Shown: in pieces, positions 1 to 9,261 of the stretch
Position numbering within the stretch: the first letter of the stretch is position 1
How the letters are laid out: each line of letters opens with the position of its first letter
Source: JBPRGG01 sp051418075
GTDB taxonomy: Bacteria > Bacteroidota > Bacteroidia > Cytophagales > Cyclobacteriaceae
Length of the DNA: 64,000 nucleotides
Assembly (NCBI GenBank): GCA_051418075.1
Contig: JBPRGG010000005.1
Coordinates: 213,605 to 277,604, forward strand
Reading direction: 5' to 3'
Translations under genes and position numbers: made by a program
The notes under the pieces: generated by a model
Told to the model about the DNA's origin: nothing
Database searches by the model: none
Seen by the model: the letters and a program-made list of their open reading frames with translations, nothing else

Positions 1-74
1 ATCAACAATACTAATTTATATGTTGTTCATATGATTAAAGTAAAATGAAGAGCGGTGAAGAGTGGGAAAGTTTT

Positions 75-215
75 CTACACATTGTGGTATTTATACCTTC
101 TTTTTAATTCTTCCAGAGAAGGCGCATCTTTTTTAAACAGAAGCCAAAAAATAAATGAAATAGCCAGAATACTCGCAGAAAGAACAATAAATAAGAATAT
201 TACTTGTGCTAACAT
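75..215 (-). CDS. Small single-pass membrane protein (46 aa)
   Basis: An ATG at 215 opens a 46-codon frame ending in TAG at 75-77. The product starts MLAQVIFLFI, has one strongly hydrophobic helix over roughly residues 4-28, and ends in a basic tail (FKKDAPSLEELKRRYKYHNV) after the membrane segment. This is the classic layout of a small inner-membrane protein with a charged cytoplasmic end. It resembles small accessory proteins of respiratory or cation-pump complexes in size only; I do not recognise the family. The gene before it lies outside the window, so it could be the last member of an operon. The clean helix-plus-basic-tail pattern argues for a real gene. Confidence 0.5.
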   Translation of the reverse strand: MLAQVIFLFIVLSASILAISFIFWLLFKKDAPSLEELKRRYKYHNV

Positions 216-379
216 GGCTTTAAAAATTTAATTAAACAATTTTACAAAAGAATATATTGCAAATAAAGTGCCAGATTTGCTTGTTTGTTATTATACATAT
301 AGCTGAAGAAAATAATAAATAAATTTATGCGTAAATTTATACAATAGGAGAAGATTTGATTATGTATTTTTTGATCTGA

Positions 380-2261
380 ATGGCTGTAATTTTGAGATAT
401 GCTTTGTTGATCCTGGCCTGGAGTAGCTGGAACTATTGCAGAGCTGATCATTTAAGATCAGCTGAAATAACCTCTTCTGTGCTTTCCTGTCATGGCTATT
501 CCTATCTCATAGAATTTACCTTGTATGTAGACTTAAATGTGATAACAGAGAATGATCTTCAAATTCATTTTGGGGATGGCTCTGCTGTTCAAACCGTGAA
601 AAGGCAGGATTTTCAGGTGAAAGAGCAGGTTTCCTATGATATTGAAAAATGGCAGTACCAGGTTAATTATGTTTTTCCCGGACCCGGCACTTACCATATA
701 AGTCTGAGAGAAGCTTATCGGAATGAAAAGGCCTTAAATCTTCAAACAGAAGGGCCTGTTCCTTTTTACGTGGAATCCCAGATAATTATAGATCCATATA
801 TCGGGTGTAATAATTCTCCGTTTTTTTTATTGCCCCCGGTTGATCAGGCTGCTGTAAATCAACCTTTTACCCATCTGGTAGCTGCTATTGATCCGGATGG
901 AGACAGCCTTTCATACCATCTGGTGCCTCCACAACGAGCAAAAGATAGTAGTGTGCCCGAATATATATGGCCGAATTCAGAAACAATTTGCCGGAAAAAC
1001 GCGGGAGGGAGAGTCTCCGGCTTTGTTTGAAATGGATGAGAGATACGGCAAATTGACCTGGAATACTCCGGGTAAACCAGGAGATTATTATTTTGCCTAT
1101 CAGGTCTGTGAATGGCGAAAGGTCAAGGAGGAATATGTGAAAATAGCCAGCCTGACCAGGGATATACAGGTTGCTGTTTTTGATACGCCTAATCGGCTAC
1201 CAGAAGTTATTGCTCCGGCTGACACCTTTGTTTTGGCTGGTGATAATTTAACCATGGACTGGGAATTGAAAGACCCTGACCAGGATCCGGTAAAAATTGA
1301 GTTTTTTGGACTTCCTTTCCTTCAGGATTCCAATTTACCTGTAATTCATTTAAAAATACTTCAGGCATATCACCAGATGGCAACAATAAGCTGGAATACC
1401 GATCTGCATTCAAGGTCAGACCGTCCTATGGAAATTTTTTACCGGGCTTCAGACGATAATCCACAATATGATCAGCCTGATCTGGCCGTGGTGGGTGTGG
1501 TGCAGGTTTGGATCACAGATGATCTATTGGAAATTCCATCTCCCTCAAACCTGTCGGTGGAGGAAATAATACCGGGCCAGTTCACTCTGAAATGGCGGGA
1601 TAATTCCGACAATGAGGAGTTTTTTCAACTGGAAGTCAAGGCAGGAACACATTTTAAACCTTTCAGACAAATTGAACAGAATGAAAGCAGCTTGACTTTA
1701 AAGAATTTAATATGTGATTCAACTTATTATTTCAGGATCAAAGCTACTTCCTATCCCTTTTCATCTGCCTATTCCGGCCCCATCCGGGTAGATTCAAAAG
1801 GGGCAAGACCATATATTATCCAAAAAGATGATACTTTATGGTCTTCACAGGGAAGCCGGTATCAATGGTATTTTGATGATCAACCAATGGAGCATTACCA
1901 GCAAAAACTGACAATCGAAGGTTTTGGTATGTATCAAGTGGAGGTAAAAGATGCTCTGGGCTGTTGGGAAAAATCATTACCTTTTATGGTTACTGAGGCT
2001 CCAGGCTGGCTGGTTAAGGCTCCAATTAAAATTTATCCTAATCCTGCCCGTGATTTATTGTATATTGAGCTGGCTCAGGGGGGACATTTCCCCAAATCCC
2101 TGCAGTTGATCAATCTGCAGGGAAAAGTTATGGGTCATTGGCAGTTCCGGGGCAACCGCTATCAATTAAACCTGGCTCAATTGAAAGCAGGTGTTTACCT
2201 GATCAGGTTAGAATTGCCTGAACAAATCTTTGAGAAAAGAATCACCATCATTCAGCCCTGA
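380..2261 (+). pseudogene. T9SS-sorted cadherin/PKD-like plus fibronectin III surface protein, split by a frameshift
   Basis: Two overlapping frames make up one protein. The first (380-1030) has a signal peptide (MAVILRYALLILAWSSWNYC) and a beta-rich region with the motif AAIDPDGDSLSYHLVPP, typical of cadherin/PKD-like repeats. The second frame (usable from about 1000 to 2261) continues the same repeat (YGKLTWNTPGKPGDYYFAYQ), then carries a fibronectin type III domain (PSPSNLSVEEIIPGQFTLKW to FRIKATSYPFSSAYSGPI) and a type A T9SS sorting domain starting KIYPNPARDLLYIEL. The switch is +1 and sits near the A5 run at 995-999; removing one A joins the frames in register. Intact homologues would be secreted and anchored to the outer surface. 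The break is either a real inactivating or phase-variable mutation or a sequencing error. The 3' end overlaps the convergent acpH-like gene by 14 bp. Confidence 0.75.
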
Positions 2262-2832
2262 TATATTGCCTGGACATTTGTATCACTTGTGGGAAAAATT
2301 GGTTGAATTCCTTGTTAAAGGCTGTATAATGGGTTTGTAATTCCTCCACTGCTGTCTCCATGGCCGGATTAAAACGGGATCTTCTGGACATGCCTCGTAA
2401 GGCTCTTTTTACACCTTCCGTGTAACCGTAATTAAACAGCCAGTTGTACTGGATCATGTTAGGCAGGATTTGTTGCAGGCGAAGGGGGAGCAAATCAAAA
2501 TAATCCTGTAAAACCTGGTAAACCCGGTCAATAAATATTTTCAGATCCACCTGGCTGTAGGTTGTCCAGTTGTTAACCAGCAAATGGTCATACACTACAT
2601 CCACTATTACTCCGGCAAAATGGCCATGTACCGGCCTGAATTTATTTTTGCTTTTTTTTACAAAGGCATTCTTGTCAGTAAAAAAGTCAATTTCCCGGTG
2701 AAGTAATATTCCCCGGGCAATATCTGCAGGATAATCCTGATATTTTTTACCTTTAACAAAATCTCCCATAAAATTTCCAACCAAAATATCAGGTGAGGGT
2801 CCGGAAAGCAATGCGTGGGCTAAAAAATTCAT
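2248..2832 (-). CDS. Acyl carrier protein phosphodiesterase (AcpH/DUF479 family)
   Basis: The 194-residue product starts MNFLAHALLSG, has GNFMGDFVKGK and HREIDFFTDKN, and later VIVDVVYDHLL. These are the conserved His/Asp-rich segments of the AcpH family. Characterised members remove the 4'-phosphopantetheine arm from acyl carrier protein, recycling apo-ACP in the cytoplasm. Length matches the family (about 190-200). I chose the ATG at 2832 rather than a TTG two codons upstream because family members begin MNFLAH. It overlaps the end of the frameshifted T9SS gene tail-to-tail and is divergent from the helicase gene. Family assignment is firm; the exact substrate is inferred. Confidence 0.85.
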   Translation of the reverse strand: MNFLAHALLSGPSPDILVGNFMGDFVKGKKYQDYPADIARGILLHREIDFFTDKNAFVKKSKNKFRPVHGHFAGVIVDVVYDHLLVNNWTTYSQVDLKIFIDRVYQVLQDYFDLLPLRLQQILPNMIQYNWLFNYGYTEGVKRALRGMSRRSRFNPAMETAVEELQTHYTAFNKEFNQFFPQVIQMSRQYIRAE

Positions 2833-2896
2833 AAACAAAAAGGGTTCTAAATAGAATTGTTATAAAGATAAGGTATTTGGGGATAAAAATGCACTA

Positions 2897-4807
2897 ATGA
2901 CATCTTTGGAAGAACTTCAAAATTTGTTACACCTGCTTCAAATGGAAAAAAAGCACGATTTGGAGTGGTATAAAAATAAAATACTATATGCTTCTGTGAA
3001 TGATAAGCAGCAGGAGGGTGTTTGCTGGTATCCGGTAATGATACACAGATCTTATATTGGTACCGGAGAAAAAGTAGTGGTAGAAGTCCGAAGAACAAAT
3101 CACCAGAAAGAACCCCATGCCTTTCAGTCAGGTAATGTAGTTCGGTTTTTTTCTAATTCGGGTCCCGGAAAAAGTGAAGCTGGAGGGGTAGTGAATATGA
3201 TCAAGGGGGAAACCATGATCATAAACCTCAACAACGATGATTTTCCTGACTGGCTGGATGCCGGTAATCTTGGCGTAGATTTATTATTTGATGAAGCATC
3301 CTACCTGGAAATGGAAAATGCCTTGAAACGTCTGATGGAACTGGATAAAGGTCGGGTAAAGGAATTAAGAGAAATTCTTTTGGGTTATCAACCTGCGAGA
3401 TTTGCCCGGGTGGATGCATTATCCTCCCCTTTATTGAATACCAGCCAGCAGGAAGCACTTCATTTGGTCCGCTCGGCCCTGGACCTGGCTATCATCCATG
3501 GTCCTCCCGGTACAGGTAAAACTACCACCCTGGTTCAGGCCATAAAGGCTACTTTGCAGGAGGAAAATCAGGTGTTGGTGTGTGCCCCCAGTAATGCGGC
3601 GGTTGATCTATTGGTAGAAAAACTGGGTGAACAGGATTTGAGGGTTTTACGTCTGGGTCATCCGGCCCGGGTAACTGATTCAGTACTTAGCCGGACCCTG
3701 GATGCCCGTATTGCAGAACATCAGGCATACAGGGATATTAAAAAATTGCGAAAAAAGGCAGAGGAACTTAAGCGGGCAGGGTGGAAGTTTAAGCGAAAAT
3801 TTGGAAAAGCAGAAAGACAGCAACGCAAATTGTTATTGCAGGAAGCAGGAAGAATGCTTTCAGAAGCAGATCTGCTGGAGCATTATATCGTAAATGATCT
3901 GCTTCACAAATCACAGGTAATAGCCTGTACCCTGGTAGGAGCCAATCATAACTTGCTTAAAGGTAGCACGTTTAGCACAGTATTTATTGATGAAGCAGCC
4001 CAGGCCCTGGAACCTGCCTGCTGGATTCCCATTCTGAAGTCTGAAAGGGTTGTGTTTGCCGGAGATCACTGGCAGTTGCCACCTACGGTAAAATCAGTTC
4101 AGGCCCAAAAGGAAGGTTTGGGGCAAACATTGTTTGAAAAAAGTATCGCCCGAAATCAGGCCGGTCAAATGTTGCAAGAACAATACCGGATGCACCAAAA
4201 GATCATGCAATTCTCCAGTCAATTTTTTTATCAGGATCATCTCAATGCCCATGTTTCAGTGGCAGAACGTTTGCTTAAAGCAGATGACCGGCCGGTTGAA
4301 ATGATAGATACTGCAGGATGTGGCTTTACTGAAAAGATCAATCCTGAGTCGAAAAGCCTGTATAATAGTGAGGAGGCAGCATGGCTGATCAAACATTTAA
4401 AAGATTATTTGTTGAGTATAGATGAAGAGCTATGGTTAAAGGGGCAAGTCCAAATTGGAATAGTTTCTCCATATAAGGCCCAGGTCTCCCTTATATCTGA
4501 TCGGGTTGCAGGTGATTCAGATTTTCAACCATTTCTTAAAAATATTACCATAGATACAATTGATGCTTTCCAGGGTCGGGAGCGTGATATTATTTATATC
4601 AGCCTGGTAAGATCCAACGACAGGAATGAAATTGGTTTTTTGTCAGATACCAGGAGAATGAATGTGGCTCTGACCCGGGCCAAAATGAAACTGGTCATAT
4701 TCGGGGACAGCGCTACCCTGGGCGGCCATTCCTTTTATGAGGAGTTGCTTTTTTACATCAACTCTATAAAGGCTTATCGCAGTGTTTATGAATTTATGTA
4801 CGAATAA
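2897..4807 (+). CDS. Superfamily 1 DNA/RNA helicase, IGHMBP2/UPF1-like
   Basis: The 636-residue protein has all SF1B helicase motifs in order: Walker A GPPGTGKTTT near residue 202, DEAAQALEPACW (motif II), GDHWQLPPTVKS (III), EQYRMHQKIMQF (IV), VSPYKAQV (V region), and DAFQGRERDIIY with RRMNVALTRAKMKL (V-VI). The N-terminal 180 residues form the beta-barrel domain found in the IGHMBP2/SMUBP-2 branch, and a basic helical insertion (around residues 275-320) lies between motifs I and II. These enzymes use ATP to unwind DNA or RNA 5'-3'; the bacterial members are poorly studied. The cobC-like gene begins 9 bp downstream, suggesting co-transcription. Confidence 0.9.
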   Translation: MTSLEELQNLLHLLQMEKKHDLEWYKNKILYASVNDKQQEGVCWYPVMIHRSYIGTGEKVVVEVRRTNHQKEPHAFQSGNVVRFFSNSGPGKSEAGGVVNMIKGETMIINLNNDDFPDWLDAGNLGVDLLFDEASYLEMENALKRLMELDKGRVKELREILLGYQPARFARVDALSSPLLNTSQQEALHLVRSALDLAIIHGPPGTGKTTTLVQAIKATLQEENQVLVCAPSNAAVDLLVEKLGEQDLRVLRLGHPARVTDSVLSRTLDARIAEHQAYRDIKKLRKKAEELKRAGWKFKRKFGKAERQQRKLLLQEAGRMLSEADLLEHYIVNDLLHKSQVIACTLVGANHNLLKGSTFSTVFIDEAAQALEPACWIPILKSERVVFAGDHWQLPPTVKSVQAQKEGLGQTLFEKSIARNQAGQMLQEQYRMHQKIMQFSSQFFYQDHLNAHVSVAERLLKADDRPVEMIDTAGCGFTEKINPESKSLYNSEEAAWLIKHLKDYLLSIDEELWLKGQVQIGIVSPYKAQVSLISDRVAGDSDFQPFLKNITIDTIDAFQGRERDIIYISLVRSNDRNEIGFLSDTRRMNVALTRAKMKLVIFGDSATLGGHSFYEELLFYINSIKAYRSVYEFMYE

Positions 4808-4816
4808 TTAAAGATT

Positions 4817-5380
4817 ATGGAAATTTTTTTAGTAAGACATACAAAAGTTGAAATTGCAGACGGGGTATGTTATGGCTGTAGTGACCTTGATTTGGCTGAT
4901 AGTTTCCAGCAAGAATTGGAAATGATTCGGCAAAAAATGCCTCAGCTGGCGGATTATACATTTTTTTCCAGCCCTCTAAAGCGCTGCCGGCAACTGAGTG
5001 AGGGGCTGACCAGCCATTCCATTATTTTTGATGACAGGTTGAAGGAGTTTAATTTCGGTGATCTGGAATTGAAAAAATGGAGCGAGATAGATCCGGCCTG
5101 GTTAAAAAACTGGATGGAGAATTTCGTGGATGAACCCAGCCCGGGAGGGGAGAGTTTTCAACAAATGTATGACCGGGTAATAGCAGCCTGGCAGGATATT
5201 ATTCAGAATAGTCACGACCGTATCGTCATCGTATGTCATGCCGGGGTAATCCGTTGTATTGTATCTTTTTTACTGGAAATTCCGCTGAAGAAAATATTTA
5301 CCTTCACCATTGATTATGGAGGAATGGTAAAAGTGGATATCAACAATGGATTAGCTACTGTTAAATATATCAACCGATGA
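4817..5380 (+). CDS. cobC: Histidine phosphatase family protein, alpha-ribazole phosphatase-like
   Basis: The 187-residue protein starts MEIFLVRHTKVEIADGVCYG, which is the RH[GT] catalytic histidine followed by the CYG-x-SDLDL segment characteristic of CobC-type alpha-ribazole phosphatases. The second catalytic histidine is in VIVCHAGVIRC and the acidic residue in KEFNFGDLE. CobC removes the phosphate from alpha-ribazole 5'-phosphate late in nucleotide-loop assembly of cobalamin. No other cobalamin genes are nearby, so the precise substrate is inferred; a general small-molecule phosphatase is the alternative. It lies 9 bp behind the helicase gene. Confidence 0.75.
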   Translation: MEIFLVRHTKVEIADGVCYGCSDLDLADSFQQELEMIRQKMPQLADYTFFSSPLKRCRQLSEGLTSHSIIFDDRLKEFNFGDLELKKWSEIDPAWLKNWMENFVDEPSPGGESFQQMYDRVIAAWQDIIQNSHDRIVIVCHAGVIRCIVSFLLEIPLKKIFTFTIDYGGMVKVDINNGLATVKYINR

Positions 5381-5390
5381 CAGAGACTTG

Positions 5391-5427
5391 TGGGTCAGGT
5401 CAGCATTGTTGATCGCTGCCTGACCCA
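5391..5427. terminator. Hairpin between convergent genes, possible weak terminator
   Basis: A 9-bp stem (TGGGTCAGG at 5391-5399 with CCTGACCCA at 5419-5427) continues after a single bulged T into CAGC/GCTG with a 10-base loop. It sits between the convergent cobC-like and DUF1080 genes. Neither strand has a good T run after it, so Rho-dependent or structural roles are equally possible. Confidence 0.4.
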
Positions 5428-5435
5428 TTATACAA

Positions 5436-6029
5436 TCATAATTCCTGTATCTCAATATTTTTCCATCTAACTTTAATTCCTCCCCCGGAATGTATTTGCA
5501 AAGCAATACTACCGTTAGCCTGGCCGATTTTATCATCCTTTAGATGCACCATTTGTTCCCCATTTAGCCAGGTGGTCACTTCGTCTCCTTCTACCTTTAT
5601 TTTCATGTGGTTCCATTGGCCCATTTTGAGGATGTCTTCTTTTTCATCGGGGATTTGTATCAGCCACCCTCTGCCATAAGATTCATATATCCCCCCGGTA
5701 TCGTGATCTGGTGGCGCTACTTCTACCTGCCAGCCGCTTATTTTGGTGCCAACCAGGCTGGAGCGAAAAAATACACCACTGTTTCCATCTGCTTCCTGTT
5801 TAAAATCAAGTTCCAGCACAAAATCTTTATAAGATTTTTCAGTAGCCAGGTAACCATATTCCTGGTCTGGTCCACTTTCACATATTAATTCCCCTTTGCT
5901 GACATACCACTTTTCTGTACCATGAATTTTCCAGCCTTCCAGGTTTTTTCCGTTAAAGAGATCCTTTACAGGCTGAGCCAGCAGCATATGACCACTTAAA
6001 ATAAATAGAAATAGCAAATATCGCATCAT
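5436..6029 (-). CDS. Secreted DUF1080 (3-keto-disaccharide hydrolase-type) protein
   Basis: The 197-residue product has a signal peptide (MMRYLLFLFILSGHMLLAQ) and then one DUF1080 domain: KDLFNGKNLEGWKI, SGVFFRS, GWQVEVAPPDHDTGGIYE, and the C-terminal GSIALQIHSGGGIKVRWKNI. DUF1080 is a concanavalin-like jelly roll; some members hydrolyse 3-keto-glycosides, others may only bind sugars. The protein is expected in the periplasm or outside the cell. It starts 15 bp after serS on the same strand, so it may be read from the serS promoter although it is unrelated in function. Two Met codons (6029, 6026) could both be the start. Confidence 0.85.
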   Translation of the reverse strand: MMRYLLFLFILSGHMLLAQPVKDLFNGKNLEGWKIHGTEKWYVSKGELICESGPDQEYGYLATEKSYKDFVLELDFKQEADGNSGVFFRSSLVGTKISGWQVEVAPPDHDTGGIYESYGRGWLIQIPDEKEDILKMGQWNHMKIKVEGDEVTTWLNGEQMVHLKDDKIGQANGSIALQIHSGGGIKVRWKNIEIQEL

Positions 6030-6044
6030 TTGATAAGTTTAAGA

Positions 6045-7322
6045 TTAATTAATTAAATCAAAGCAGGTATAAGGAACCAGTATTTCCGGTATCCGGATAC
6101 CCTGCCCGGATTGATTATTTTCCAAAATGGCTGCCACAATTCTGGGCAAAGCCAGGGCACTGCCATTTAGTGTATGCAACAACTGTGGTTTAGCGCTAGC
6201 ATCTTTTTTGTATCTGAGTTTTAATCTGTTGGACTGATAAGTCTCAAAATTACTAATAGAACTCACTTCCAGCCATTTTTGCTGAGCACCTGAATACACT
6301 TCCATGTCATAGGTAAGGGCGGAAGTAAATCCCATGTCTCCGCCACACAATTTCAATATACGAAATGGTAGTTCAAGTTTTTCCAGTAACCCCTGTACAT
6401 GGAGTACCATTTCATCCAGGGCCTGGTAGGAGTTTTCTGGCAATTGAACCTGTACAATTTCCACTTTATCGAACTGGTGCAGGCGGTTCAGTCCCCTTAC
6501 ATGGGCCCCCCAGGAACCAGCTTCAGAACGAAAACAGGGCGTATAGCCTACATTTTTAACCGGTAATTTTTCATCATTGAGAATCACATCCCGGTAAATG
6601 TTGGTCATCGGCACTTCTGCGGTGGGAATTAAATAATAGCCATAATCAGATATGGGATACATTTGGCCTTCTTTATCCGGTAATTGCCCGGTACCATATC
6701 CTGAGGCCTCATTGATGACAATGGGCGGCTGTATTTCCAGATAGCCGGCTTTTAAGGCCTCATCCAGGAAAAAATTGATTAACGCTCTTTGTAAACGGGC
6801 TCCTTTACCTTTATAAACAGGAAATCCAGCGCCGGTAATTTTATTACCTAATTCAAAATCTATGATATCATATTTAGTGATTAGCTCCCAGTGAGGCATT
6901 GCATCAGCAGGTAACTGGGGTAACGTTCCTTTTTCCAGCACAACTTCATTGTCTTCAGCGGATTTTCCCGGGGGGACCGATTCATGGGGTATATTGGGAA
7001 TGATATATAACAGGTTCTGTAATTCATTCTCATATTCAGCCAGTTGATTGTTTAAGGTCTTACTTTCTGCTTTAAGGGCAGCGGAGCTATGTTTGGCCTG
7101 ATCTGCCTGGTCTTTTTGCCCCTGCTTCATAAAAGCACCAATTTGCTTGGCCATGGAGTTAGCTTCGGCCAATACTTTATCTAGTTGGGATTGGGTATCT
7201 TTTCTTTTTTGATTTACCTGGATAACCTGCTCAATAGTTTCTTCGGCCTGGTAAAAATTCCTTTTGGCCAGACCTTCAATAATTTTCTCTTTATTTTCCA
7301 GTATTTGAGAAACTTGTAACAT
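6045..7322 (-). CDS. serS: Serine--tRNA ligase
   Basis: The 425-residue protein has the seryl-tRNA synthetase architecture: an N-terminal long coiled-coil arm (about residues 1-110, MLQVSQILENKEKIIEGLAK) that binds the long variable arm of tRNA-Ser, then the class II catalytic core with FRSEAGSWGAHVRGLNRLHQ (motif 2), EVSSISNFETYQSNRLKLRY and the C-terminal GSALALPRIVAAILENNQ (motif 3). It charges tRNA-Ser with serine. Length is standard. It is divergent from rho across a 275-bp regulatory region. Confidence 0.97.
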   Translation of the reverse strand: MLQVSQILENKEKIIEGLAKRNFYQAEETIEQVIQVNQKRKDTQSQLDKVLAEANSMAKQIGAFMKQGQKDQADQAKHSSAALKAESKTLNNQLAEYENELQNLLYIIPNIPHESVPPGKSAEDNEVVLEKGTLPQLPADAMPHWELITKYDIIDFELGNKITGAGFPVYKGKGARLQRALINFFLDEALKAGYLEIQPPIVINEASGYGTGQLPDKEGQMYPISDYGYYLIPTAEVPMTNIYRDVILNDEKLPVKNVGYTPCFRSEAGSWGAHVRGLNRLHQFDKVEIVQVQLPENSYQALDEMVLHVQGLLEKLELPFRILKLCGGDMGFTSALTYDMEVYSGAQQKWLEVSSISNFETYQSNRLKLRYKKDASAKPQLLHTLNGSALALPRIVAAILENNQSGQGIRIPEILVPYTCFDLIN

Positions 7323-7397
7323 TTATTTATCGTTTTAGTTAAAACTAACAAAGAAAGGGCAATTATAGCGATTTTATTGCCTTTATAGTAGAATTTT

Positions 7398-7467
7398 ATT
7401 GTCAAACAAAATTAATTTAATTACTTGACAATTATTTTTTGTTGGTATATAATTGCATTGTCAAACA
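7398..7467. promoter_or_regulatory. Three copies of an ATTGTCAA motif in the serS-rho divergent region
   Basis: ATTGTCAAACA occurs at 7398-7408 and 7457-7467 on the plus strand, and its inverse TTGACAAT at 7425-7432, within 70 bp. Two copies are identical over 11 bases and the inverted one coincides with a -35-like element. Spacing of the starts is about 27 and 32 bp. This looks like an operator array for a factor controlling rho or serS; no binding protein can be named. Confidence 0.4.
7425..7453 (+). promoter_or_regulatory. Perfect TTGACA-N17-TATAAT promoter-like sequence upstream of rho
   Basis: TTGACA at 7425-7430 and TATAAT at 7448-7453 are separated by exactly 17 bases. This is the ideal sigma-70 promoter of proteobacteria, whereas Bacteroidota usually use TTTG/TAnnTTTG. 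If used, transcription would begin near 7460 and give a leader of about 138 nt before rho. No better Bacteroidota-type promoter was found in this gap for rho. Confidence 0.45.
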
Positions 7468-7597
7468 TCAAAATTTGAACTTTTAGCTTTTTTAAGTTCA
7501 TTTCCAGACAATAAAATCTTTTTAAAAGTAAGTCAAGAAAATCATCTTATTATTTATTATCCCATTTAATGGTTTAAAAGCCAATTAACTTATTACT

Positions 7598-9235
7598 ATG
7601 TACAATATTGAAGATTTAAATGTCAGGCTTCTTTCTGAACTGAAGGATATAGCCGAGGATTTAGGCGTGAAGAATTATAAAAAATTGCCTAAAAAAGAAT
7701 TAATCTATAAAATATTAGATCAACAGGCAGTTACGCCAGAAAATAAAATCAACAAAAAAGAAGATGGCAAATCAGCAGGGAAAGAAACCGCGAGCGAAGC
7801 GCCCAGGAAAGAAAATAAATCAAGGATCATGAAGAGAGAAAACGTGGCTAAATCTGAAGCAACTACTTCCGAAGAAGGGGTGCCCCCTTCTTCAGATGAA
7901 TTACTCGAATCTTTTTCTATGGATGTAGACGAGAGTATTACCTCATTTGAAAAAGTGGATGAGCCTGAATCAAAGCCTAAGAGGGAGAAGGAAAAAGACC
8001 GTGATCGAGACCGTGACAGAGATCGAGACAGAGATCGTGACAAGGATCGTGACAAGGATAAATCTTCTGAGCCAGCCCCCAAGTTTGAAAAGAAAAAGCA
8101 GGCCAGTTCCTTGAAGGATTTTGACGGAGTGATAGAGAATGAAGGGGTGCTTGAAATTATGCAGGACGGATATGGATTTTTGCGTTCTTCAGACTACAAT
8201 TACCTGGCCAGCCCTGATGATATATATGTTTCTCCTTCGCAAATAAAATTGTTTGGATTGAGGACCGGAGATACCGTAAAAGGACAAATCAGGCCTCCGA
8301 AAGACGGAGAGAAATATTTTGCTTTGTTGCGGGTGGAGTATGTAAATGGAAAAACAACTGAAGAGATCCGTGACAGGGTGCCTTTTGAATACCTTACGCC
8401 TTTATTTCCCCAGGAAAAAATACATTTAAGTACCAAACCTGATGTCTTTTCTGCCAGGATGCTGGATCTATTTGCTCCTATTGGTAAAGGACAACGTGGA
8501 ATGATCGTGGCCCAGCCTAAAACAGGTAAAACTGTACTTTTACAACAAATTGCCAATGCCATTACGCATAATCATCCGGAAGTATACCTGATGATCCTGT
8601 TGATAGATGAGCGCCCGGAAGAGGTAACAGATATGGCCCGCAGCGTAAATGCTGAAGTAATATCCTCTACGTTTGATGAACAGGCCGAAAGGCATGTGAA
8701 GGTAGCAGGGATAGTATTGGAAAAAGCCAAAAGGATGGTGGAATGCGGACATGATGTAGTGATTCTGCTGGATTCCATTACCAGGTTAGCCCGGGCACAC
8801 AATACAGTTGTACCTTCCTCAGGTAAAATTTTATCCGGTGGTGTAGATGCCAATGCCCTGCACAAACCAAAACGTTTCTTTGGTGCTGCCAGGAATGTAG
8901 AAAATGGAGGATCACTCACCATCATTGCTACTGCATTGATAGAAACCGGATCTAAGATGGATGAGGTAATCTTTGAAGAATTTAAAGGAACCGGTAATAT
9001 GGAATTGCAGCTTGATCGTAAGCTTTCTAACAAAAGAGTTTATCCTGCTATTGATGTGCCGGCATCAGGTACCAGAAGGGAAGAGTTGTTGATGGATAAA
9101 GAAGAATTGCAGCGGGTGTGGATCCTTAGAAAATTCATGGCTGATATGACTTCACAGGAAGCCATGGAATTTTTGCTGGAAAAAATGCGCGGCACCAGGA
9201 ATAATGAAGAATTCCTGATTTCCATGAATGGATAA
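7598..9235 (+). CDS. rho: Transcription termination factor Rho with extended charged N-terminal region
   Basis: The 545-residue protein is longer than E. coli Rho (419). It opens with the Rho N-terminal helical domain (MYNIEDLNVRLLSELKDIAE), followed by an inserted region of about 120 residues rich in Lys, Glu, Ser and Asp that contains repeated Arg-Asp pairs (roughly residues 128-151). Then come the RNA-binding cold-shock fold (GVLEIMQDGYGFLRSSDYNY) and the ATPase core with P-loop AQPKTGKTVLLQQ near residue 306, DERPEEVTDM and SLTIIATALIETGSKMDEVI. It is a hexameric helicase that releases RNA from transcribing polymerase. Such insertions are common in Bacteroidota Rho. A strong intrinsic terminator follows. 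Confidence 0.97.
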   Translation: MYNIEDLNVRLLSELKDIAEDLGVKNYKKLPKKELIYKILDQQAVTPENKINKKEDGKSAGKETASEAPRKENKSRIMKRENVAKSEATTSEEGVPPSSDELLESFSMDVDESITSFEKVDEPESKPKREKEKDRDRDRDRDRDRDRDKDRDKDKSSEPAPKFEKKKQASSLKDFDGVIENEGVLEIMQDGYGFLRSSDYNYLASPDDIYVSPSQIKLFGLRTGDTVKGQIRPPKDGEKYFALLRVEYVNGKTTEEIRDRVPFEYLTPLFPQEKIHLSTKPDVFSARMLDLFAPIGKGQRGMIVAQPKTGKTVLLQQIANAITHNHPEVYLMILLIDERPEEVTDMARSVNAEVISSTFDEQAERHVKVAGIVLEKAKRMVECGHDVVILLDSITRLARAHNTVVPSSGKILSGGVDANALHKPKRFFGAARNVENGGSLTIIATALIETGSKMDEVIFEEFKGTGNMELQLDRKLSNKRVYPAIDVPASGTRREELLMDKEELQRVWILRKFMADMTSQEAMEFLLEKMRGTRNNEEFLISMNG

Positions 9236-9261
9236 GCAAATCAAATAATAAGAAATAGTTA

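Noticed and set aside
441..462. 8-bp perfect inverted repeat AGCTGATC/GATCAGCT
   Set aside because: It lies inside the coding region of the T9SS protein, has no T run, and is explained by the codons.
7720..8082. Minus-strand frame rich in Ser-Arg pairs
   Set aside because: It is the mirror of the Arg-Asp repeat of rho and has no independent support.
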